A stretch of DNA of 64,000 nt from Rectinema subterraneum (GTDB lineage: Bacteria > Spirochaetota > Spirochaetia > Treponematales > Rectinemataceae): contig WESA01000004.1 of NCBI GenBank assembly GCA_009768935.1, positions 1-64,000 on the forward strand, written 5' to 3'. A model generated the notes under the pieces. The model ran no database searches. It worked only from the letters and a program-made list of their open reading frames with translations, and had not been told where the DNA came from. Of this stretch, positions 26,775 through 34,987 are shown one piece after another (position 1 is the stretch's first letter; each line of letters starts with the position of its first letter). The translations under genes and the position numbers were made by a program.

Positions 26775-27106
26775 ATATTGTCGTCATGGCAAAAGGTGCC
26801 GGACTCGGCGCATGGGTGGATGATGATTTCGCCCATGCGCGGCAAATTGTTTTGGTAAAGGATTCGGGCGGTTTCGAGGCGGCTGCGAATCCGTTTGCCA
26901 GCTCGGCCGGCGCAGAAAACAGCGCAAAGCTCGCACAATTCATTCTTTCAAAGTTTCAGGACATCGGGGCGATTGTCGCTGGTGCCTTTGATGAGGATGC
27001 AAAAGCAAATTTACAAGAAAAAGAGATATCGATGTTTATCGCAGCAAAAGGCTCTGTCATGGAGCTCGCTGAGGCTGCCCGGGCGGGCAGCCTGACGCGG
27101 GCATAG
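26771..27106 (+). CDS. NifX/NifB C-terminal domain-like protein (dinitrogenase FeMo cofactor family fold)
   Basis: 111 residues. MNIVVMAKGAGLGAWVDDDFAHA, then IVLVKDSGG and ILSKFQDIGAIVAGAFDEDA fit the PF02579 fold, which binds metal-sulfur clusters in nitrogenase assembly and occurs widely outside nitrogen fixation. No nif gene is nearby. The stop-start overlap ATGA couples it to the HdrA-like protein. Handling of a metal-sulfur cluster in a redox relay is a fair guess. Confidence 0.75.
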   Translation: MNIVVMAKGAGLGAWVDDDFAHARQIVLVKDSGGFEAAANPFASSAGAENSAKLAQFILSKFQDIGAIVAGAFDEDAKANLQEKEISMFIAAKGSVMELAEAARAGSLTRA

Positions 27107-27147
27107 CAAACCGGAATATGCAGCGCGTTGCGCCCGCCCATTTCACT

Positions 27148-27201
27148 TTGCCTTTATTCAATTTTTTTAATATTATGATAATGCAATGTTTTGCAACCAT
27201 T
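27148..27201 (+). promoter_or_regulatory. Promoter of the half-permease genes with variant operator
   Basis: TTGCCT (27,148-27,153), 17 bases, then TATTAT (27,171-27,176). Just after lies ATGCAATGTTTTGCAACC (27,181-27,198), which repeats the TGCAA/TTGCAAC half-sites of the 26,065 and 50,868 operators in a less regular arrangement. It suggests separate but related control of the permease pair. Confidence 0.5.
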
Positions 27202-27247
27202 CATTATCTTCTGTTTCGAGGGGCAAAGTATCCCTGCGAGGTGTGTG

Positions 27248-27727
27248 ATGAGTATCAGCACAATTTACATTCTGGTGGCTGCAGGACTTCTCGTTTTCTC
27301 ATTCATAAAGAATAGAGAAAAAACCACGAAAGCCCTGATGGTCGCGGGCAGAGTAGCACTTATGGTCTTGCCCGTCCTTTTGTTCGTGTTTGTCCTTATG
27401 GGCATTCTCGAGGTATTCGTGCCGAGAGAAGTCTTTACTTCTCTGCTCGGGTCGGGGCATGGTGTGCTCGGAATTGTGCTTGGCGAGCTTTTGGGCGTAT
27501 TCGCCCTGATCGAACCGGCCGCGGTATTTCCCTTTGCCGGGTTTTTGCATCAGAGCGGCGCGAGCTATGGTGCAGTAGTAGGCTTTGTCATGTCGGCAAT
27601 ATTGATCGGCATTGTCACCCTTCCGCTTGAAATTCAGCAGTTCGGCGCGCGTTTCACCATCACCAGAAACGTGGTCGCTCTCCTTCTGATATTCGGGCTT
27701 GGCCTTGTATTTATGGTGGCGCTATGA
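27248..27727 (+). CDS. Half-size permease, N-terminal half of an ArsP-like permease family
   Basis: 159 residues from the ATG at 27,248 (GCGAGGTG upstream), with about five membrane segments. RVALMVLPVLLFVFVLMGILEVFVPREVFTSLLG and GVLGIVLGELLGVFALIEPAAVFPFAGFL resemble one repeat of the PF03773 permeases (ArsP-like), but the usual CSC motif is missing; the equivalent place reads EPAAVFP. It overlaps the next gene by four bases, so the two halves probably assemble as one transporter. (Longer motif strings are split here; see positions 15-75 of the protein.). Confidence 0.65.
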   Translation: MSISTIYILVAAGLLVFSFIKNREKTTKALMVAGRVALMVLPVLLFVFVLMGILEVFVPREVFTSLLGSGHGVLGIVLGELLGVFALIEPAAVFPFAGFLHQSGASYGAVVGFVMSAILIGIVTLPLEIQQFGARFTITRNVVALLLIFGLGLVFMVAL

Positions 27728-28311
27728 AAATGACACATGAAAATGCGGCAAGTGAACAGCATAAGAAAAATCACAAGGGCAGCGCCGAGCTCGTGAAGTC
27801 GGCCATTATATATGTTGCGCTTGCTGTTGTTGTATGGCTCGGCACAACGATCATAACGCCGCAGGGAGGCGTCCATGTCGCTGGTATTGTGTACAAGACG
27901 TTTTCGGGAGTTCTGGCGATTATCGCTGCGGTGTTCGTGCTGATCGGGCTCATCCAGGTATGGCTCACGCCTGAACAGGTGTCCAAAGTGCTCGGCAAAG
28001 AAGCGGGCTGGAAAGGTCTTCTCCTTTCCGCGACGCTCCCGATGATTCTCGGCGGCTCTCTGTTCGTGATTTTCCCGCTATTGAAAACCCTGAGGGAAAA
28101 GGGCGCGCGGACCTCGTCTGTAGTCGCGTTTCTCTTTGCATGGTCGGCAAAAGCGCCGCTTCTACCGCTCGAGATCAAGTTTCTCGGCCTGCCATTCGCA
28201 GCGCTCAGGCTTGTGTCGATTCCGGTCCTCGCAATTCTAGGAGGCCTTCTTGCCGAGTGGATTATCGACAAACCGCTCCGCGATGCGGGACTCGAGATCC
28301 CTGAGAGGTAG
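27724..28311 (+). CDS. Half-size permease, second half of the same transporter
   Basis: 195 residues. A hydrophilic His/Lys-rich N-terminus (MKMTHENAASEQHKKNHKG) precedes about five membrane segments. LSATLPMILGGSLFVIFPLL and VVAFLFAWSAKAPLLPLEI occupy the place of the CSC-x3-P and following helix in PF03773 permeases, again without cysteines. The substrate is unknown; linkage to the ferredoxin/HdrA/NifX genes suggests a metal, metalloid or sulfur compound. Confidence 0.65.
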   Translation: MKMTHENAASEQHKKNHKGSAELVKSAIIYVALAVVVWLGTTIITPQGGVHVAGIVYKTFSGVLAIIAAVFVLIGLIQVWLTPEQVSKVLGKEAGWKGLLLSATLPMILGGSLFVIFPLLKTLREKGARTSSVVAFLFAWSAKAPLLPLEIKFLGLPFAALRLVSIPVLAILGGLLAEWIIDKPLRDAGLEIPER

Positions 28312-28320
28312 AAAATTCGT

Positions 28321-28384
28321 ACAAAAATGCCAACAGTCTTCTCGCTGCGCGGTTGATTTTTTCGGCAGAAGGCTGTATTTTTGT
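28321..28384 (+). terminator. Terminator after the half-permease genes
   Basis: Long interrupted hairpin: ACAAAAAT (28,321-28,328) pairs with ATTTTTGT (28,377-28,384), and ACAGTCTTCT (28,333-28,342) pairs, with one G-T wobble, with AGAAGGCTGT (28,367-28,376). The rest of the 156-base gap before sufC has no clear promoter. Confidence 0.7.
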
Positions 28385-28467
28385 ATCGAAAATTCCTATC
28401 ACAATGATATGATTTTACTTCAGTCTGATTCGGCTCGATGCCGACTCAGATGCAAGGTGGCGAAACA

Positions 28468-29235
28468 ATGAACCTTCTTGAAATTCAAAACCTCAGCCTT
28501 TTCAAGGAAGGCCGGCCTATTCTCAACAATCTTTCAATGGACATCTGGGATGGGCATGTGCATGCGATTATCGGCCCAAACGGTGCGGGCAAGTCCACAT
28601 TGGCCAACACGATTATGGGGCTTTCCGGCTATCGCGATTTCGAGGGCGATATCCTCTTCGAGGGCGAATCCATCAAAGCGCTTTCAGTGGATGAGCGAGC
28701 TCGCAAAGGTATTACCCTGCTTTTCCAGGAGCCGGCCCGCTTCGAGGGGCTCGGAGTCAGCCAGTTCATTCTGGCAGGCGCAAAGGAAAAATCGCGCACA
28801 GTTGTCGAGGAGGCGCTGCAGAAAGCTGGCCTTTCGCCCGAAAAATACGTAAAGCGGGCTGTCGACAAGACTTTGTCCGGCGGCGAGCGCAAGCGCATCG
28901 AGCTCGCATCGATCTATGCGATGAAACCACGGCTCGTGCTGATGGATGAACCGGACTCAGGCGTCGATATCGATTCGATAAAGTACATTTTCGCGGTTAT
29001 AAAAGAAATGCGCCACATGGGCTCGACGGTTATTCTCATCACGCACAGCCCTGAAGTGCTCAAGCATGCCGATCACGCCTTCTTGATATGCGCGGGTACG
29101 CTTGTCGATAAAGGCGAGATGTCGCGCATGTTCGATTACTTCAACGGGAAATGCGTGCCCTGCGTTCATGTTGGCCAGCCATCTCCCAATACGCTGCTAT
29201 CGGGCTCGTCGGCGCCTGCTGTTGCGGTGAGCTGA
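28468..29235 (+). CDS. sufC: SufC-like ATPase of a minimal SUF system
   Basis: 255 residues from the ATG at 28,468 (AAGGTGG seven bases upstream). Walker A GPNGAGKST, LLFQEPARFEG, signature LSGGERKRIE and Walker B RLVLMDEPDSGVD with the SufC-type DEPDSGLD-like motif are visible. A C-terminal extension of about 20 residues (CVPCVHVGQ, with two cysteines) is unusual for SufC. It should drive Fe-S cluster assembly with the SufB-like protein encoded 132 bases downstream. No sufS, sufU or sufD is adjacent. Confidence 0.88.
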   Translation: MNLLEIQNLSLFKEGRPILNNLSMDIWDGHVHAIIGPNGAGKSTLANTIMGLSGYRDFEGDILFEGESIKALSVDERARKGITLLFQEPARFEGLGVSQFILAGAKEKSRTVVEEALQKAGLSPEKYVKRAVDKTLSGGERKRIELASIYAMKPRLVLMDEPDSGVDIDSIKYIFAVIKEMRHMGSTVILITHSPEVLKHADHAFLICAGTLVDKGEMSRMFDYFNGKCVPCVHVGQPSPNTLLSGSSAPAVAVS

Positions 29236-29367
29236 GATGAATGCGATGACAAAGTCTGGCCCCGTCCCCAGACCCGCCGGACATCTTCTCTCGATGTTGT
29301 CCAGTAATGGCCCGAGCCGGTATCGTTCCCAGACCAGCCAGAAATCTCCCGAAGAAAGGATACCATC
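29236..29367. other. Gap between sufC and sufB genes with GTCTGG/CCAGAC hairpin
   Basis: The 132 bases hold GTCTGG-CCCCGTCC-CCAGAC (29,254-29,273), a short inverted repeat related in sequence to the GGGTCTGACCC repeats of this region. No promoter is obvious; AAGGA precedes the sufB start. Confidence 0.4.
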
Positions 29368-30327
29368 ATGAGTGAACAAGCAACTGCCGACAAGGAAAAA
29401 CTCCTCGCCGAGCTTCTCGCTTCAATCAATCAGCATTCATTTGCGCCCGATGTCGCGCATGTCGAGATCCATGGGAATCAAGTACTCAACAAAAACCTTG
29501 TCGAAGGCCTCCTCGTGGAGTCCGAAACCATCGAGGATGGTGTCAAGGTGCATATCCGGGTCCGGAAAGGCGTCACCCTGAAAAATCCGGTCAACTTCTG
29601 CTTCGGGCTCATTCCGGACAATGGTATCCAGCGCATCATCATCGACACAGTGATTGAAGAAGGCGCGCACGCCAAGTTTATTGCGAATTGTACTTTTCCC
29701 AACGCGGTCAATATCCAGCATCTCATGAATGCCGTCATCACAGTCGAAAAAGGCGCGTCGCTCTCGTATTTCGAGCGTCATGTCCACGGGCCGAAAGGCG
29801 GCGTGACCATCGTACCCCTCACCAAGGTCATCGCGCGCGAAGACTCCCGCTTCTCCACCGAATTCGAGCTCATTAAGGGCGCCGCGGGCGTTATCGAGCT
29901 CGATTACGAGGCCGAAGTCGAAAAAAATGCCACGGTCGACATGAAGACCCGCATCTTCGGCCGCTCCTCCGACCGCATCCACATCAAAGAAGCCGCCCAC
30001 CTTTCCGGCGAAGGCGCTACCGGCGTGCTGACCAGCCACATCGCCCTCAAGAACACAGCGTCTGCCAACATCGAAAACGAGATTGTCGCCGATGCGCCCT
30101 ATGCCCGCGGTCACGTCGACTGCAAGGAAATCGTGCAGGACGAGGCGACTGCCCGCGCCATCCCCATTGTCCAAGTGAACAACCACCTCGCGCACGTCAC
30201 GCACGAGGCAGCCATCGGCTCGGTCGACTCGAAACAGCTCGAGACACTCTTAAGCCGCGGGCTCAATGAAGACCAGGCGACGGATCTAATCATTCAGGGG
30301 CTATTAGGGTCTGACCCCTTTTCTTAA
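29368..30327 (+). CDS. sufB: SufB/SufD-like Fe-S assembly protein
   Basis: 319 residues, shorter than typical SufB (about 470). The beta-helix core region is recognisable: MKTRIFGRSSDRIHIKEAAH, VDCKEIVQDEATARAIP (a conserved cysteine), THEAAIGSVDSKQLETLLSR and the C-terminal helix. With the SufC-like ATPase it forms a two-gene system like the minimal SUF-type pair described in anaerobic bacteria and archaea. The last residues (LLGSDPFS) are encoded by a GGGTCTGACCCC repeat, suggesting that the C-terminus has been rewritten by repeat insertion. Confidence 0.85.
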   Translation: MSEQATADKEKLLAELLASINQHSFAPDVAHVEIHGNQVLNKNLVEGLLVESETIEDGVKVHIRVRKGVTLKNPVNFCFGLIPDNGIQRIIIDTVIEEGAHAKFIANCTFPNAVNIQHLMNAVITVEKGASLSYFERHVHGPKGGVTIVPLTKVIAREDSRFSTEFELIKGAAGVIELDYEAEVEKNATVDMKTRIFGRSSDRIHIKEAAHLSGEGATGVLTSHIALKNTASANIENEIVADAPYARGHVDCKEIVQDEATARAIPIVQVNNHLAHVTHEAAIGSVDSKQLETLLSRGLNEDQATDLIIQGLLGSDPFS

Positions 30328-30360
30328 CTTTTTAACTTTTGGGGTCTGACCCCGTTTTTA
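30306..30360. repeat. Tandem GGGTCTGACCCC palindromes with T runs
   Basis: Two copies of a unit of about 35 bases: GGGTCTGACCCC followed by TTTTCTTAACTTTTTAACTTTT, then GGGGTCTGACCCC (30,341-30,353) followed by GTTTTTAACTTTTTT. The palindrome plus T run works as an intrinsic terminator for sufB, and convergent oppF ends at 30,372. A matching inverted pair lies at 53,683-53,729. Confidence 0.75.
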
Positions 30361-30371
30361 ACTTTTTTACC

Positions 30372-31409
30372 TTACCCAGCCGCTTTTGCGCTCCGCTCGG
30401 CCTTAATTTCGTACGCTCGCCTGCAGGCATGGTAGTGTTCTTCGCCGTCGAGCATGAGCTCGGGCTCAGGCTCGGTTTTGCAGGCGTCGGTCGCGTAGGG
30501 GCAGCGAGTGTGGAAGCGGCAGCCGCGCGGGATATTCGCGGGGCTCGGAATTTCGCCGTAAATGGGCAGCTCTTTTATGATATTGACTTTGCCTGATTCC
30601 GGCTCGGGAACTGCTTCGATAAGCGCCTGCGTGTAGGGGTGCAAGGGGTTGTCGATGATGTCGTCCGCCCTGCCGATCTCGACAATGCGCCCAAGGTACA
30701 TGACAGCAATGCGGTCGGTGAAATAGCGCGCTGTAGACAAATCGTGCGTAATATACAGATATGTCAGCCCCAGCTCCTTCTGCACTTCTTTCATCATGTA
30801 GAGAATTTCGGCGCGCGTTGACAGGTCGATCATCGACACAGGCTCGTCCGCCACCAGCATAAGGGGGTTTAGAATGAGGGTGCGGGCGGTCGCGACGCGC
30901 TGGCGCTGTCCACCCGACAGCATGTGCGGCCAGCGGCCCATGTATTCTTCAGCCGGCGTCAGTTTGACCTCTTCGAGCGCTTTGACAATCATCTTTGTGC
31001 GCTCTTCTATGGTCGCCTTTACTTTGTGAATTATGAGCGGCTCTTCGAGGACATCTTTGATTTTGAAGCGCGGATTCATCGAAGCATAGGGGTCCTGGAA
31101 GATCATCTGGACTTTGCGCCGGTATTCCTTGAGCTTTTCCTTGTCGAGGCGTGTGACATCCTCGCCATTGAAAATCATCTGTCCACTTGTAGGCTCGATG
31201 AGCTTCATCACGAGCTTTCCGGTCGTGGTTTTTCCGGAGCCTGATTCGCCAATAAGGCCGAATATTTCTCCTCGCCGGATATCGAACGAAATGTCATCGA
31301 CTGCCTTGATGAGCTTTTTCTGCCCCCCGCCGATAATCGATTGCGCGAAGCTCTGGTGCGGCTCGAAATATTTCTTCAGGTTTTTGATGCTCAATATAAT
31401 ATCTGCCAT
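30372..31409 (-). CDS. Oligopeptide/oligosaccharide ABC importer ATPase, OppF type
   Basis: 345 residues from the ATG at 31,409 (AGGAG seven bases upstream). Walker A GESGSGKTT, QMIFQDPYASMNPR, signature LSGGQRQRV and Walker B LMLVADEPVSMID are visible. The C-terminal oligopeptide-transporter domain has cysteines CRFHTRCPYATDAC, the 4Fe-4S-type cysteine set known in OppD/OppF. It is the last gene of the five-gene importer operon. Confidence 0.92.
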   Translation of the reverse strand: MADIILSIKNLKKYFEPHQSFAQSIIGGGQKKLIKAVDDISFDIRRGEIFGLIGESGSGKTTTGKLVMKLIEPTSGQMIFNGEDVTRLDKEKLKEYRRKVQMIFQDPYASMNPRFKIKDVLEEPLIIHKVKATIEERTKMIVKALEEVKLTPAEEYMGRWPHMLSGGQRQRVATARTLILNPLMLVADEPVSMIDLSTRAEILYMMKEVQKELGLTYLYITHDLSTARYFTDRIAVMYLGRIVEIGRADDIIDNPLHPYTQALIEAVPEPESGKVNIIKELPIYGEIPSPANIPRGCRFHTRCPYATDACKTEPEPELMLDGEEHYHACRRAYEIKAERSAKAAG

Positions 31410-31423
31410 ATATTTTCTCCTGC

Positions 31424-32395
31424 TCAGCCGCGGTGATGAAGCCAGCATGCTGCCATGTGCCCTGGCTCGATTTCGATAAGCGGCGGCTCTTCCTCGAAAC
31501 AACGGCCAAAGGCTTTGTTGCAGCGTGGGCTGAAACGGCAGCCTTTTGGCGGCGCGATAAGGTCGGGCGGCGTGCCGGGGATAAAATGCAGCTTCTCTAC
31601 TTTCTTGAAAAGCCTCGGTGTTGCGGCCAGGAGGCGCTCTGTGTAGGGATGCGCCGGTCCCTGTCTGCCGTAAATTTGCTCGTTCGTTCCAAACTCGACA
31701 ATCTTGCCGGCGTACATAACGCAGATGCGGTCCGACACCTCCGCTTCGAGCGCCAAGTCATGGGTAATGAACATGAAGGAGAGGTTGAACTGCTTTTTGA
31801 GCTTTTTGAGCAGGTTGATGATCTGCGCCTGAACAATGACATCGAGGGCTGTCGTCGGCTCGTCGAGAATGACGATTTCGGGCTTCAGGAAAAGCGCCGT
31901 TGCGATAACGGCGCGCTGCTTCATCCCTCCAGAGAGTTCATGCGGGTAGCGCCCCATTATTTCAGGGGGCAAACCCACATAGCCCAGGTACTCTTTGATA
32001 AGGCTGTCTGCATCGGCGCGCGACATGTCAGCATGTTCGTTCAGCGTTTCCATCATCTGATGGCCGATCGTATATACCGGTGTCAGGCAGTTCATTGCGC
32101 CTTGAAACACCATCGAAATCTTCTGCCAGCGGATATTCTTGCGCACTTCTTTTTCAGGCAGAGGGATGACATCTAGTCCGTCGACAAAGATTTTGCCGCC
32201 GACATAGCGTCCGGGCGGCGTCGGCATTCTCAGAATGGAAGTCCCTAGGCTCGTCTTGCCGCATCCGGATTCACCGACAAGGCCTATGGTTTCGCCGGGC
32301 ATTAGTTCGAAACTGATATTGTCGATGGCACGCACGGCTCCCTTGGAAGTAAAATAATACATCTCGAGATTTTCGACTTTCAGTAAGCTGTTCAT
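31424..32395 (-). CDS. Oligopeptide/oligosaccharide ABC importer ATPase, OppD type
   Basis: 323 residues from the ATG at 32,395 (AAGGT seven bases upstream). Walker [24 protein letters not shown], signature LSGGMKQRA and Walker [13 protein letters not shown] are visible. The C-terminal region has [14 protein letters not shown]. It starts five bases after oppC and forms the ATPase pair with the OppF-type protein. Confidence 0.92.
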   Translation of the reverse strand: MNSLLKVENLEMYYFTSKGAVRAIDNISFELMPGETIGLVGESGCGKTSLGTSILRMPTPPGRYVGGKIFVDGLDVIPLPEKEVRKNIRWQKISMVFQGAMNCLTPVYTIGHQMMETLNEHADMSRADADSLIKEYLGYVGLPPEIMGRYPHELSGGMKQRAVIATALFLKPEIVILDEPTTALDVIVQAQIINLLKKLKKQFNLSFMFITHDLALEAEVSDRICVMYAGKIVEFGTNEQIYGRQGPAHPYTERLLAATPRLFKKVEKLHFIPGTPPDLIAPPKGCRFSPRCNKAFGRCFEEEPPLIEIEPGHMAACWLHHRG

Positions 32396-32400
32396 AGGTA

Positions 32401-33810
32401 TTACCTTGTTTTGAGTTTCGGATGGAGAATCTTGTCCATCGAGAAGCCGAGGAAGGCGAATGTCATTCCCATAATTGCGATGAGAAGGCCCGGAGGCAGA
32501 ATCCACCACCAGATACCCTTGAGTATCGCCGCTCCCTGCATTGCATCGTGCAAAATCTGACCCCACGTGACAATTGTCGCATCGCCCAAGCCCAGAAGGC
32601 TGACCGAAGATTCATAGACAATCGCGCTGGGTACCGAAAGCGCCATCGAAGCAAAGCTGTAGGGGATGAGAATGGGCACCATATGTTTGAAAATGATGCG
32701 GCTCTTTTTCGCGCCGAGGGCCTTGGCAGCTTCGATGTACGTTTCTTCCTTGATCTGGAGCGCCATGGAGCGCACCGTCATCACCGAACCGGTCCAGAAA
32801 AACAGCACCATGACCAGAATCAGCATGTAAATGTTCGGTTTGAAGATTGCGGAAATGACAATGAGCACGGGCAAGACCGGCATCGAGTTGACAATCTGGT
32901 AGACAAACTGCATAACCGAGTCCACCGCACCGCCGAAATATGCCGAGATAATGCCATACATCACGCCAATAAGCACAGAAATTGCCGAAGTGAGAAATCC
33001 GATCAAAAGCGCCCATTTGAGCCCCGCGATCAGACCAGAAAAAAGATCACGCTTGGAGTCATCAGTTCCCAAAATGCCCGATACCGAGCCAGTAACGACA
33101 ATGTAGGGCTCCTCGACACTCGAGTTTTCCGGGTCTAGCAGCATTGCCTTGGCAATGAGTTTGTAGGTGCCTTTGAGCGGCTTGAATTCTTTGGCCATGC
33201 CAGGCTGCGCAATATTGAACAATACGTCTGCAGTCCGTAAACTCTTGCCCGAGAATTGCTCGAGCGCTTCCTGGCTCTCGTAATTCTTTACGAATGTGAA
33301 GGCTGCTTCGCGACCGTCGTTGTCGATGGAGAGCCTGATGTCCTGGCCGCTCAAGCCCTGCTCAAATCGCTGAGCAAGATCGATTGTCTCGCCGTCAGGG
33401 CGTTCTATGGCCACCTGGAACGGTATGTCGCCATGCCCAGTAATATGCAAAATCACATCGAGCGGCGCTTTGTCGGCGGTATAGTGATAATCGAACGTAT
33501 AGGTGACAAGCTTTATGCCGCCATCAAGCTCGGTTTCTTCTTTTTTGGCATCTTCGAGGCGCATGGTGACAGGAGCTTTCAGTTTGGTGAACGCGTTCGT
33601 CCACGCAGGCGGAGCATTTGCTGAATTATCCTGCCAGTAGTCGATGCTTCGCCACTTTGTATTTACATCCTTCCATGGAAGAATGAGCGGTTCGAAAATG
33701 ACGATGAGCAGCGCAATAATCAATATGCCTAAGCCAATAAGCCCGGATCTTTCTTTTCTGAATTCAGACCAAAACTCGTTCAGTCGGTATTTGATATCGC
33801 CGAAGGTCAT
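32401..33810 (-). CDS. ABC importer permease, OppC type, with large extracytoplasmic insert
   Basis: 469 residues, about 170 more than usual for OppC. After the first membrane segment (GLIGLGILIIALLIVIFEPL) comes a hydrophilic stretch of about 200 residues rich in beta-like sequence (for example VILHITGHGDIPFQVAIERP and LKGTYKLIAKAMLLDPENS). Then come the usual five segments with the EAA loop (EAAKALGAKKSRIIFKHMVP). GGGAGG precedes the ATG, which overlaps the oppB stop. The insert would face the periplasm, where it could contact the long binding protein. Confidence 0.88.
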   Translation of the reverse strand: MTFGDIKYRLNEFWSEFRKERSGLIGLGILIIALLIVIFEPLILPWKDVNTKWRSIDYWQDNSANAPPAWTNAFTKLKAPVTMRLEDAKKEETELDGGIKLVTYTFDYHYTADKAPLDVILHITGHGDIPFQVAIERPDGETIDLAQRFEQGLSGQDIRLSIDNDGREAAFTFVKNYESQEALEQFSGKSLRTADVLFNIAQPGMAKEFKPLKGTYKLIAKAMLLDPENSSVEEPYIVVTGSVSGILGTDDSKRDLFSGLIAGLKWALLIGFLTSAISVLIGVMYGIISAYFGGAVDSVMQFVYQIVNSMPVLPVLIVISAIFKPNIYMLILVMVLFFWTGSVMTVRSMALQIKEETYIEAAKALGAKKSRIIFKHMVPILIPYSFASMALSVPSAIVYESSVSLLGLGDATIVTWGQILHDAMQGAAILKGIWWWILPPGLLIAIMGMTFAFLGFSMDKILHPKLKTR

Positions 33811-34847
33811 GCTTTGCCTCCCACCTTGATGCGCGGATCCATAAATCCATAGGTGAGATCCAGCATGATAAGCCCCAACTGATACAAGCCGACTGTAACG
33901 GCAAGATCACCCATAAGCACCGGGATATCATTTTGCTGTACAGCAATCCAGTACAAATTCCCAAGGCCCGGCCACGAGAAAATGCCTTCGAAGATAATCG
34001 CACCCGAAATCGAGGCGAGCAACGAGAGCACGGAAATTGTGATGAGCGGCGGCGCTGCCGTCCGCAGCGTGTGACCAAACAGCACCCGGTTTTCCGGAAT
34101 TCCGCGCGCCCGCGCAGCCATGATGTAGTCTTCCTGCAAAATGCTCAGCACAATGTTTCGCACCACGAACGAAACACCCCAGAAGCCTATCAATAGAAGG
34201 GTCAAGAGCGGCAGGGTCATGTGCCACAAGAGGTCAATAAAATACATTATCCCCTGAGGAGGAGGCACCGAATGCATGCCTGCCGAGGGAAAGATTTTCA
34301 GTTGATACACAAAGAACATTATGAGAATCATGGCAAGCCAGAACGTCGGCATGCCATACACAATCATGGTGAGAAGACTCGTTGTGCGATCGAGCGTTCC
34401 GCCAGGCTTTTGCGCTTTCTTAAGCCCCAATATGATGCCGACCGCAATTTCTATCGCTGCTGCGAGCGTAAAGAGGATGAGCGATCGCGGAATCGCTTCG
34501 CCGATTATAGTGATGACATCCCGTTCACCCCGGGATGATTTGATGATTGTCGATTTTCCGAAATTGAAGGTAACCGTGTTCCACGTCCGGAACAGTATCC
34601 TTTCCAAAAGAGGACGATCCAGCCTATAGAGGTGAATGAGCTCGTCGCGCCGCTGCTGCTGGAAGCGCTGAATTGCGCTTGGCTGCATATTTTTGAGGCG
34701 CATCGACTCAGCCCGTACCTGATCCTCGATGCTGGCACGCATTGTCTGCTCATTTACAGTATTGAAAAGGACAGACATGATGAAAATGATGATAATATAG
34801 GTAAAAATGCCTTTCAGCACGCGCTTGAGGGCAAACCACTTGTACAT
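33807..34847 (-). CDS. ABC importer permease, OppB type
   Basis: 346 residues from the ATG at 34,847 (AGGTGG five bases upstream). Six membrane segments, with EAA loop EDYIMAARARGIPENRVLFG. The first periplasmic loop (about residues 35-75) is long, Arg/Gln-rich and helical (RLKNMQPSAIQRFQQQRRDE), longer than in E. coli OppB. It pairs with the OppC-type protein. Confidence 0.9.
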   Translation of the reverse strand: MYKWFALKRVLKGIFTYIIIIFIMSVLFNTVNEQTMRASIEDQVRAESMRLKNMQPSAIQRFQQQRRDELIHLYRLDRPLLERILFRTWNTVTFNFGKSTIIKSSRGERDVITIIGEAIPRSLILFTLAAAIEIAVGIILGLKKAQKPGGTLDRTTSLLTMIVYGMPTFWLAMILIMFFVYQLKIFPSAGMHSVPPPQGIMYFIDLLWHMTLPLLTLLLIGFWGVSFVVRNIVLSILQEDYIMAARARGIPENRVLFGHTLRTAAPPLITISVLSLLASISGAIIFEGIFSWPGLGNLYWIAVQQNDIPVLMGDLAVTVGLYQLGLIMLDLTYGFMDPRIKVGGKA

Positions 34848-34942
34848 AAAGGCCACCTGCTCTTTCTGGTTGAACAAAATGTCGAAATACTCGTCGTTTT
34901 TTGCATGCAAGCAAAAAGTATGACAAAAAGCATGAACAAAAG

Positions 34943-34976
34943 AAGGGGCGCTGCCCTTTTTGCGGCAGCACCCCTT
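34943..34976 (-). terminator. Hairpin between binding protein and oppB genes
   Basis: AAGGGGcGCTGCC (34,943-34,955) pairs with GGCAGCaCCCCTT (34,964-34,976) around an 8-base loop. On the minus strand it is followed by a T-rich stretch (CTTTTGTT). It lies just after the binding protein stop, so it probably acts as partial terminator, giving more binding protein than permease. Confidence 0.75.
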
Positions 34977-34987
34977 ATGGAATCATT

